64,000 nucleotides of DNA from Candidatus Poribacteria bacterium (GTDB taxonomy: Bacteria > Poribacteria > WGA-4E > WGA-3G): positions 62,001-126,000 of the forward strand of contig JAPOZO010000063.1 of assembly GCA_026706025.1 (NCBI GenBank), read 5' to 3'. Numbering within the stretch: the stretch's first letter is position 1; each line of letters opens with the position of its first letter. Shown here piece by piece: positions 57,214-64,000 of this stretch. A program made the translations under genes and the position numbers. The notes under the pieces are model-generated. The model did no database searches and was not told the DNA's origin. It saw nothing but the letters and a program-made list of their open reading frames with translations.

Positions 57214-57351
57214 TAACATATTGGCGCAGGCACTGTGAATGAGTTTCTTTAATGTTTAAACGGACAGTGAAGCAGTGAAGCGGTCAGATAACAACAATCT
57301 ACAGTTCTGAAGAAGATACCACCACTCCTGTTGCTACGGACGGAAGTGCGA

Positions 57352-58599
57352 ATGCCTCGAACTTTCAAATTACCCCACTTCTATCATAGCCCAATTATCT
57401 CTGTGGTCAAACAAGCGCGCCGTGATATTGATGTTCGGAAGCGGGACCTTGCACCAACACTATTGGATTTCGGACCCGTTCGATTCAAAATAGCGCGACA
57501 CTTCGGCTTCTGCTATGGTGTCGAAAACGCTATTGAAATCGCCTATCAGGCACTCGCAGAAAACCCAGACAAACGTATCTTCTTGTTGTCGGAAATTATC
57601 CATAACCCCCATGTCAATGAAAACCTGAGACAGCGCGGTGTCCAATTCCTAATGGATACTGCTGGCATGCCACTCCTCCCTTTTGACATTTTGATGCCAG
57701 ACGATGTCGTTATCGTACCAGCTTTCGGTACCACCCTTGAGGTGGAGCAAACTCTCAAGGCGCGTGGTGTTACGCTTACTGCTTATAATACGACGTGTCC
57801 GTTCGTGGAAAAAGTTTGGCGGCGGAGTGAGGAGATTGGTAAGCAGGATTACACCGTTGTTATCCACGGAAAGCGTTATCATGAAGAGACTCGGGCGACA
57901 TTTTCCCACGCACAAGCGAGTGCTCCCGTTGTCGTTGTTCGTGATCTTGAAGAAGCGCGAGATTTGGCAAAGGTTATCTCCGGGGAGGCAGACACAGCAT
58001 TCTTCTTTGAAAAGTTCGCTGATCGGTTCTCTCCGGGTTTCGATCCTATTCTGCATCTGAAGCGTATCGGCGTTGTTAACCAGACCACGATGCTCGCGAC
58101 GGAAACCGAGGCAATTGCCAATTTACTGCAAGATACTATTAAGACAACATACGGTGAAGCTGATATGTCTTCGCACTTTGCTGATACGAGAGACACTCTC
58201 TGTTATGCTACTAAAGAGAATCAGGATGCAACACTTGCGCTTATTGCCGATGGCGGCGATATTGCAGTTGTTGTTGGGGGCTATAATTCTTCTAATACGA
58301 GTCATCTCGTGGAACTCTGTCAACAACACCTTCCGACCTATTTCATTCGAGATGCAGATGAACTCCTGAGTCCCAAACGCATTCGCCATCTCGAATTAGA
58401 GACAAAACAGGTCCAAACGACAGAGGATTGGCTTTTTCAGACAAACGAGAATGAAACAGACCAGAAAACATCTACTGATATTGTTCTGACTGCTGGCGCG
58501 TCTTGTCCTGATGTTCTTCTCGATGAAGTTTTGCAAAAAATTGTTAAGTGGTTTCCGAGTACTCGCTCGGTAGAAGAGGTGTTGGAACCTTTTCTATAG
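57352..58599 (+). CDS. ispH: 4-hydroxy-3-methylbut-2-enyl diphosphate reductase (long form)
   Basis: The last enzyme of the MEP pathway, an iron-sulfur protein that makes IPP and DMAPP from HMBPP. Start ATG 57352 (MPRTFKLPHFYHSP) has GGAAG upstream; 415 residues, the length of the cyanobacterial/plastid type, not the 310-residue proteobacterial type. Cluster cysteines are in FGFCYGVENA, NTTCPFVEK and GASCPDVLLDEV. Other motifs are SEIIHNPHVNENL, HGKRYHEET and VVNQTTMLATET, all near expected positions. It ends convergently with hisC, overlapping it by 6 bases (CTATAG is both stops). Confidence 0.94.
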   Translation: MPRTFKLPHFYHSPIISVVKQARRDIDVRKRDLAPTLLDFGPVRFKIARHFGFCYGVENAIEIAYQALAENPDKRIFLLSEIIHNPHVNENLRQRGVQFLMDTAGMPLLPFDILMPDDVVIVPAFGTTLEVEQTLKARGVTLTAYNTTCPFVEKVWRRSEEIGKQDYTVVIHGKRYHEETRATFSHAQASAPVVVVRDLEEARDLAKVISGEADTAFFFEKFADRFSPGFDPILHLKRIGVVNQTTMLATETEAIANLLQDTIKTTYGEADMSSHFADTRDTLCYATKENQDATLALIADGGDIAVVVGGYNSSNTSHLVELCQQHLPTYFIRDADELLSPKRIRHLELETKQVQTTEDWLFQTNENETDQKTSTDIVLTAGASCPDVLLDEVLQKIVKWFPSTRSVEEVLEPFL

Positions 58600-59691
58600 T
58601 GTAGAGAGTGCTTCTAAGAGTCGAGATGTTTGCGCTGGAGTGCCAACGCTGACTCGAACGTGGTTCTGCAGACGTGGTGTATCAAAATATCGGATAAGAA
58701 TCCCTCGTTCAGCTAACGTTGTTTTCAGCACTGCTGCATCTCTTCCAATCACCCGCGAGAGAATGAAATTCGCTTCGCTTGGATACGGTTCCAAAAAGTC
58801 AAACGCCTGCAGCGCCGCATAAAGTCTTCCACGCTCTGCCACAATTTTCTGCACATTCTCCTGCAATTGAGACACATCCGACAACGAAGCCAAAGCAGCT
58901 GTCGCGCCAGCAACGTTTACGTTGTACGGCTGCTTAATCTTCAAAAGATGTGAGAGTATCCAGTGTGGAAAGATACCGTATCCTACCCTCAATCCTGCCA
59001 ATCCTGCCCACTTGCTGAATGTACGCAGCACAATTAAATTCTCATGTTCCAAGACCCAATTCGCACGACTCCCACCAGAAAATTCAATGTAAGCTTCATC
59101 CAGCACGACGATTAACGGCAGTTGAAGTAAATACCGAAGGCATGTATCGTCAAGTATACCGCCATCAGGATTGTTTGGGCTTGTAATAAAAATGAGTTTG
59201 ACATTTTTGTCGTTGGTAGCGAGATCAACTACTGATTCAGTGTCTAACGAAAAATCCTCTTTTCGTTCAAGGTCAATTATTTTTCCGCCGTTGAGTTCTG
59301 TGTCGAAACGGTACATCCCAAATGTCGGAGGGCAGTTAACGACAACATCGCTATGAGCAACGAACAACCTAATTACAAGATCAATCAATTCATCTGCACC
59401 GTGACCTGCAACGATATGGGTCGCATCAACACCTATGTATTGACTCAGTGCTTGACGTAAAGATGAACTGTCAGGGTCTGGATATATGTGATAATAGGTT
59501 TCGTTTGCTAATGCCTGATATACGCGCGCTGAGGGCCCGTAAGGGTTCTCATTCGCATCAAGTTTAATGATGTCCCCAGCCGGGATACCGAGGCGTTGGC
59601 TCAGCACATCAAACGGCACGATGGGCGTGTAAGGTGCCATATCTGCGATGTCTGGGCGGATAAAATTTTTATATTCCGTTTTAGATGGCAT
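58594..59691 (-). CDS. hisC: Histidinol-phosphate aminotransferase
   Basis: 365 residues, a class I/II PLP aminotransferase that converts imidazole-acetol phosphate to histidinol phosphate. Motifs: KLDANENPYGPS near residue 43, GHGADELIDLVIRLF, SPNNPDGG, VVLDEAYIEFS, and the PLP lysine in TFSKWAGLAGLRVGYG. The Arg of the substrate-binding end appears in HVRVSVG. ATG 59691 lies a few bases from a palindromic repeat and has no clear Shine-Dalgarno. Its 3' end overlaps that of ispH. No other his genes are in the window, so its use in histidine synthesis is inferred from family. Confidence 0.92.
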   Translation of the reverse strand: MPSKTEYKNFIRPDIADMAPYTPIVPFDVLSQRLGIPAGDIIKLDANENPYGPSARVYQALANETYYHIYPDPDSSSLRQALSQYIGVDATHIVAGHGADELIDLVIRLFVAHSDVVVNCPPTFGMYRFDTELNGGKIIDLERKEDFSLDTESVVDLATNDKNVKLIFITSPNNPDGGILDDTCLRYLLQLPLIVVLDEAYIEFSGGSRANWVLEHENLIVLRTFSKWAGLAGLRVGYGIFPHWILSHLLKIKQPYNVNVAGATAALASLSDVSQLQENVQKIVAERGRLYAALQAFDFLEPYPSEANFILSRVIGRDAAVLKTTLAERGILIRYFDTPRLQNHVRVSVGTPAQTSRLLEALSTL

Positions 59692-59696
59692 TTTTT

Positions 59697-59797
59697 AGAA
59701 GTCGTCAGTTGTCAGTCGTCAGTGATCAGTTAAGAGATGTATGGTTAATGAAACGCTCTTTTAACTGATGCTTGATAACCGATAACTGACAACTCTT
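59697..59797. repeat. Intergenic palindromic repeat
   Basis: AGTCGTCAGTTGTCAGTCGTCAG on the left, TAACCGATAACTGACAACTC on the right, with inner TTAAGAGA and CTCTTTTAA. It fills the gap between the hydroxyacid dehydrogenase stop and the hisC start. Confidence 0.75.
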
Positions 59798-59802
59798 CAC
59801 TG

Positions 59803-60912
59803 TTACTGGCTCGGACTCGGTGAGGTTCGGACCTCAACTGCTTTCGGGGTCAATGCCCCGAGAGGTGCCTCGCCCTTCAGCACCCGCACAAAGTCATCCA
59901 CAGTCATATCCGCCACGCGTAGGTTGGAATCTTCCGTTCTACCGGCGATATGCGGTGTATGGACAACGTTATCCCGATTCCGCAATTCATCATCGATGGG
60001 GACCGGTTCAATGTCGTAGACATCAAATGCTCCGGCAAGTTCATCCTTTACAATCCGTTCCCGTAGTGCCTCCATATCGACAGCAAAGGCGCGCGTAATT
60101 ATGACAACCAAACTTCCCTTGCGGAGATGGTAGATCCGTTCTCGGTTTAATAGGTGTTTTGCTGAAGGTGTTGGTGGTACTGCTACGAACACGATATCAG
60201 ATGTATCGGCAAGTGTGTCCATATCGGTGCGTTGTACATCCCATTCTTGAAGGAGTTCGTCTGAGACATACGGATCGAAGCCCACTACTGTTGCGCCAAA
60301 AACTCGACACCATTTTGCGATTTTTCCGCCAATCTGTCCGAGGCCGATGACACCAATGTTTTTAGTGCCAAGGTCGCCGTTGACGAAATCTGGATCGTCA
60401 CAGAACTGATGTGCTGCCGGAAGTTTATCAAGGGGCGCGTCGCTTTCACGGGCGTTTAGCGAACCCCACATCGGGTTCTCCCAATCCCAGAGTTTTTCAC
60501 CCTGTGCCATCCGTAGATGCCATTGTGCTGTCCGGCGCAGTGAGGACAGTGCAAGACCGAAGGCGCACTCAGCTACGGATTGCGACCAGGCGCGCGTCGA
60601 TTCAATGACAGGGATACCCCGCGCTTGAAGTGCTTGATATGGAATACCGTGCCCGGAATTATCTGTCATCGCTCCAAACACTTTGAGTTTCGGGGCTGCT
60701 GCGATGCATGCCTCCGTCAGGTTTCCGCCAAAATGGGATATGCCAATAGTCTCGCTTAAATCGACCTGTTCGTGGATAGGGTCTCTGTTATTGTTGTTGA
60801 GCACAAGTGTTACGCCGAGTTCTTCTAACCGGCGGACCATCTGTTCGTGCACATAGGGCCAAGAAACTTCTAAATTCGGATAACGTGTGAATACAAATTC
60901 GGGACTTGCCAT
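59803..60912 (-). CDS. D-2-hydroxyacid dehydrogenase (NAD-dependent)
   Basis: ATG 60912 (MASPEFVFTRYPNLEVSW) is taken; the frame upstream is repeat sequence. 369 residues. Catalytic-domain and Rossmann parts are recognisable: GIPVIESTRAWSQSVAECAFGLALSS, then IGVIGLGQIGGKIAKW for NAD. The catalytic triad is Arg in VVIITRAFAVD, Glu in VYDIEPVP and His in HTPHIAG. The Arg motif is ITRA where most members have NT-RG. Substrate (glycerate, phosphoglycerate, hydroxypyruvate or other) is not deducible. The GAGG 9 bases before the ATG is part of a repeat core (CTCTCACTGCGAGGC). Confidence 0.88.
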   Translation of the reverse strand: MASPEFVFTRYPNLEVSWPYVHEQMVRRLEELGVTLVLNNNNRDPIHEQVDLSETIGISHFGGNLTEACIAAAPKLKVFGAMTDNSGHGIPYQALQARGIPVIESTRAWSQSVAECAFGLALSSLRRTAQWHLRMAQGEKLWDWENPMWGSLNARESDAPLDKLPAAHQFCDDPDFVNGDLGTKNIGVIGLGQIGGKIAKWCRVFGATVVGFDPYVSDELLQEWDVQRTDMDTLADTSDIVFVAVPPTPSAKHLLNRERIYHLRKGSLVVIITRAFAVDMEALRERIVKDELAGAFDVYDIEPVPIDDELRNRDNVVHTPHIAGRTEDSNLRVADMTVDDFVRVLKGEAPLGALTPKAVEVRTSPSPSQ

Positions 60913-60924
60913 AATGGTTTGCCT

Positions 60925-61104
60925 CGCAGTGAGAGTTGTCAGTTGTCGGTTGTCGGTTACGCCTCCTGGGACGCGAGTATCTTCCGATAAGCTTCCAACC
61001 TTTTCTTCCTTTCTCAAGTGAAATTGGCAACGAGTGCCAACCTTCGTTGCGTTATCGTCATCAGAAAACTCTTTAACCGAAAACTGAAAACCGATAACCG
61101 ATAA
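60925..61104. repeat. Intergenic palindromic repeat, long form with GCCTCGCAGTGAGAG core
   Basis: CTCGCAGTGAGAGTTGTCAG then GTTGTCGGTTGTCGGTTACG on the left; AACTCTTTAACCGAAAACTG and ACCGATAACCGATAACTA on the right. The centre contains TTGGCAACGAGTGCCAA, a second small palindrome. It fills the entire space between the GH2 stop and the dehydrogenase gene. Confidence 0.7.
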
Positions 61105-63834
61105 CTATTTCCGACGTATAAGCAGATGCGGTCCAGTCGGGTATCTTCCCATACGTGCGCCGTAGAGCGCGAACCCGCCTGTCGCTTCAGCATCCGCTTT
61201 CACTTCATAGCGGACTCTTAATGTATCTGTCTCGCCATTTAGGACAAGTGATGGATCTACCTTGACATTGTGCAGATACCCGTAGATACCGGGCTGTTCA
61301 TGAATATAAGAGAGTACACCCCGCGCATCCGCAGGGCAATCAGGAATGCAAACCGTTTCAATTTCAGCACCGTTGACTGAAATCGTCACATCAGACGGAT
61401 ATTTCTCTGGCTCCGTTTGACGTGCCCCTCCATAAAAACTGGATGCTTCAAAGATGAGCTCTATCTCTGCAACATCTGCTGCACGAAGTCCTTCTGGCAA
61501 CGAGACCTCATATTCGACGTAACCACTCCCGACTGCAGAGAAAAGCTGCTCTTCGGTTGTCGGTTCGTTCCAAGAGGATTCAGATATGCTATTGGGTGTA
61601 TAGTTGAGGCGGACCGCTCCTGAATCGGTTCGGAATTCGGGATTAGAAACCGATCCTACCGGTGCGTCAACGAAATGCTCGAAATTGATGAAGTTACGGG
61701 CAACGACGGTCCCTGAATGATCTGTTACCCAGATATGGAGCGTGCCGACCGCGGGGTGAATATCGGGGATACGCAGTTCAAGTTCATGCACGTGTTGTAC
61801 CTGATACTGCGGAAATGGAATCTCAACGCTTCCTGAGACATTCCCACGTGTGACGTGTCCGCTCGCTGACATCGTATCCAGTTGCCAGTGGAGGGTTGTA
61901 CCGGTGATGGTTTTGTGTGAGAAGTGGCTCGCGTAGATATCCGCTTTTATCTCATCACCCGGTGCCACCGTTGTTCCGGGTGGATAGTCGATGGCGATAA
62001 AGTCAAGCGTATTGATGTCCAGGTAGTCGTATCCAAACGCCTTTACTGACCTGTCATAGTTCATGAAGCCGTTGTGTTCCCACTCAATGTCCTGTAATTC
62101 AGTATAGATATAGCCACAGATTTTTGGATGGAGTCGGAGTTCATTCGTCAGGTATTTAAAACACCATGAAACATCCTTGTCGCCTGCGCCTGCGGAAATA
62201 CCACCATACTCGCTATTAATCAGTGGCGCATCGCTCTGGACGTTGCCACCGGCATAATTGAACGCTGAGCCCGGATATGTTTCTGCCACAACGTTCGCGA
62301 TGTGTTCCTTCGCGCGGTCATAGTCATTAATATAAAAATGCCATGAGTTGATGTCCGTTTCCACATGATCGTACAGACACGGTGAATTATCTTCGATCAG
62401 GCGGGTTGTATCTAAGGATTTAGCGAGGTGGTACATCTCGCGCACCCATTCCTGTCGATCCGTCATCTCCTTGTACTCGTTACCGCCGAGTCCCCAAGTT
62501 TCGTTGAAATTACACCAAGAGATAATCGACGGGTGATTGTAATCACGCGCAATGTTTCCGCGAAGCGTCTCTACAAATCGTGCCTGTGCTTTCTCCGTGT
62601 AGGTGCCAAAATTCGGAATATCGCACATGAAGAGAAGCCCTAACTTGTCAGCCCAATAGTAGAGACGCGGTTCATCGACTTTGATATGGAGACGCAAAAA
62701 ATTGAATCCGAATTCCTTTGCGCGTTCGACATCCGTACGGATTGCTTCGTCTGTTAGGAACGTGTACACACCTTCCGGGCTAAATGACTGATTAAGGGCA
62801 CCAAGGAGATAGATAGGACGGTTGTTAAGGTAGATATACTGGTAGTCTCCACCCGGGGCTTTTGCGATGGAAACCTTTCGCATCCCAAAGTAAGTGAAAA
62901 TCCGATCAATAACCGTCCCTTCTGCTACCAATTCCAGCGTAACATCGTAGAGGTTTGGGGTGTCTACATCCCACAAACGCAGCTGCTCAGGGGGGATACT
63001 CACTGTGAATTGCGTCTCATTACTGGAAACCTGCTCAGAACCGCTGAGTTCACCGCAATTCCAGCGTAAGGACAACTCGGTATTCTTTGTGTCTCCATCT
63101 ATATTAACAGCAAAGGTAGCCGTAGCGTTATCAATATCAGGGGTGATATGGCACTGTGTAATGTGTGTCGTACTTCTTGGTTCGAGGTAAACGGTTTGCC
63201 AGATACCACTGGTCCGTACATACCAACCTATCTGTTTACCCGCAAGTTGTTCACCGTGATCTTGTGCATCATAAGCGCGAACAACGATGACCGTAGATTC
63301 CCCTGGCGTAAGTGCATCTGTAATATCAAATTCAAAGGGTAGGTATCCGTTTTCGTGCGTGCCTATTTGGTTTCCATTTACCCAGACGGTTGCTTCCCAA
63401 TCAACAGCACCAAAATTCAAAATAACACGTCTGTCGCCCCAATTTTCAGGGATTGAGACGACTTTACGGTACCAGCCGATTGTATGACGCGGTTCGCCGC
63501 GATAATTGCCTTCACGGTCTAAACCGCCACAGGTAACTTCTTCGGGGTTAAGATATGCGTTTTTGCTCAGGTAGTTTACGTTGTCTGCTTGTTCTTCCGC
63601 TCCCCATGCTGCAAGGCTTTCCCAAGGATAGGGGACCTGTATTTGCATTGTCCATGGAGAATCATCAGTCGATTCTGATGAATACCATTGGTTTTGCTCG
63701 CCAATATCATCTGGATCAAATGCGAATTCCCATGTGCCGTTGAGGCAGATCCAGTCGATTCCTTCTGATGTCCCGCGTTGGAAATCCGGACGCGGGTATT
63801 CCGGGCGCGGTGTGTCTGTATTGTTCCCTCTCAT
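61105..63834 (-). CDS. Glycoside hydrolase family 2 enzyme (beta-galactosidase/glucuronidase type)
   Basis: ATG 63834 (MRGNNTDTPRPEYPRPDF) with AAAAGGAAAAAC before it; 909 residues, no signal peptide, so probably cytosolic. The jelly-roll N-domain (WICLNGTWEFAFDPDD, WGDRRVILNFGAVDWEATVWVNG) and Ig-like domain precede the TIM barrel with GVYTFLTDEAIRTDVERAKEFGFNFLRLH. The acid/base Glu is in SWCNFNETWG and the nucleophile Glu in NSEYGG. A C-terminal beta domain ends the protein. Sugar specificity is uncertain. Codirectional with the hydroxyacid dehydrogenase, from which it is separated by repeats. Confidence 0.92.
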   Translation of the reverse strand: MRGNNTDTPRPEYPRPDFQRGTSEGIDWICLNGTWEFAFDPDDIGEQNQWYSSESTDDSPWTMQIQVPYPWESLAAWGAEEQADNVNYLSKNAYLNPEEVTCGGLDREGNYRGEPRHTIGWYRKVVSIPENWGDRRVILNFGAVDWEATVWVNGNQIGTHENGYLPFEFDITDALTPGESTVIVVRAYDAQDHGEQLAGKQIGWYVRTSGIWQTVYLEPRSTTHITQCHITPDIDNATATFAVNIDGDTKNTELSLRWNCGELSGSEQVSSNETQFTVSIPPEQLRLWDVDTPNLYDVTLELVAEGTVIDRIFTYFGMRKVSIAKAPGGDYQYIYLNNRPIYLLGALNQSFSPEGVYTFLTDEAIRTDVERAKEFGFNFLRLHIKVDEPRLYYWADKLGLLFMCDIPNFGTYTEKAQARFVETLRGNIARDYNHPSIISWCNFNETWGLGGNEYKEMTDRQEWVREMYHLAKSLDTTRLIEDNSPCLYDHVETDINSWHFYINDYDRAKEHIANVVAETYPGSAFNYAGGNVQSDAPLINSEYGGISAGAGDKDVSWCFKYLTNELRLHPKICGYIYTELQDIEWEHNGFMNYDRSVKAFGYDYLDINTLDFIAIDYPPGTTVAPGDEIKADIYASHFSHKTITGTTLHWQLDTMSASGHVTRGNVSGSVEIPFPQYQVQHVHELELRIPDIHPAVGTLHIWVTDHSGTVVARNFINFEHFVDAPVGSVSNPEFRTDSGAVRLNYTPNSISESSWNEPTTEEQLFSAVGSGYVEYEVSLPEGLRAADVAEIELIFEASSFYGGARQTEPEKYPSDVTISVNGAEIETVCIPDCPADARGVLSYIHEQPGIYGYLHNVKVDPSLVLNGETDTLRVRYEVKADAEATGGFALYGARMGRYPTGPHLLIRRK

Positions 63835-63849
63835 GTTTTTCCTTTTTTT

Positions 63850-64000
63850 ATAGTTTTCAGTTTTGACCAACAACTCGCGCCTTAGCAAAAGTATCTGTAG
63901 AGGAGTTGTTGGTCAAGGTTATCGGTTATCAGTTAAGAAGCGGTTTGTAATAATCTACCCAAACTTGGAGGACTCCAAGGCATCGTGAATTGTCACAAAA
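63850..64000. repeat. Intergenic palindromic repeat with an internal 14-base inverted pair, cut by the window edge
   Basis: TTGACCAACAACTC (63863-63876) and GAGTTGTTGGTCAA (63903-63916) are perfect arms around 26 bases. Immediately after comes GGTTATCGGTTATCAGTTAAG and then CTACCCAAACTTGGAGG, also seen in the repeat at 9613. It lies just before the GH2 start codon. Confidence 0.7.

Overview
The window looks like a piece of the chromosome around the replication origin of an uncultured Gram-negative bacterium, most likely Candidatus Poribacteria or a close relative. That assignment is an inference. It rests on a PorU/PorV-like surface secretion pair, an ECF sigma factor fused through a membrane helix to WD40 repeats, DUF4838 and GH2 glycan enzymes, and many short palindromic repeats filling the gaps between genes. 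No rRNA, tRNA or CRISPR array was recognised.

Layout. 1-4236 holds three tandem minus-strand paralogues of a large two-part protein; the leftmost runs off the window. In both complete copies the two halves are joined in frame across a single TGA in a Ser-Cys-TGA-Gly-Ser-Gly-Lys context, so they are read here as selenoproteins with a thioredoxin-like Cys-Sec site. guaB lies 2 bases upstream of the last copy. 5.8-15.7 kb carries leuD and leuC with a wrecked toxin-antitoxin pair between them, a branched-chain amino acid binding lipoprotein, RNase J, a TolB-like propeller and leuS. 16.4-26 kb has a PhoX-like Tat protein, a methylase relic, a double VWA membrane protein, and a DUF4838 / MFS / cysteine-hydrolase cluster. 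26.3-31.3 kb is the main plus-strand block: two overlapping receiver-like paralogues with a C-terminal cysteine motif, a CYTH enzyme and the sigma-WD40 fusion. 31.6-39 kb is the PorV-like / PorU-like pair. 39-47.6 kb holds an oxidoreductase, a HepT-like protein, envelope and secreted proteins, an internally deleted IS200/IS605 tnpB element and a TPR protein.

The origin region follows: gyrA, gyrB, dciA, recF, an origin packed with DnaA boxes at 54820-55200, then dnaA and divergent rpmH. dnaN is absent from its usual place between dnaA and recF, and rnpA and yidC do not follow rpmH. The origin shows 11-base-phased box arrays next to a TAG-triplet tract and an AT-rich stretch, a layout like the basal unwinding system described for other bacteria. 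Beyond it lie ispH, hisC, a D-2-hydroxyacid dehydrogenase and a GH2 glycosidase.

A recurring theme is short palindromic DNA built from variants of TTGTCAGTTATCAG and its complement. It fills whole gaps between codirectional genes, abuts start codons, is amplified in tandem before the RNase J gene, and appears to have entered coding sequence in the PorU-like gene. Other palindromes occur in recF and in the PorV-like gene. Translation of everything here uses the standard bacterial code apart from the two proposed UGA-Sec sites.
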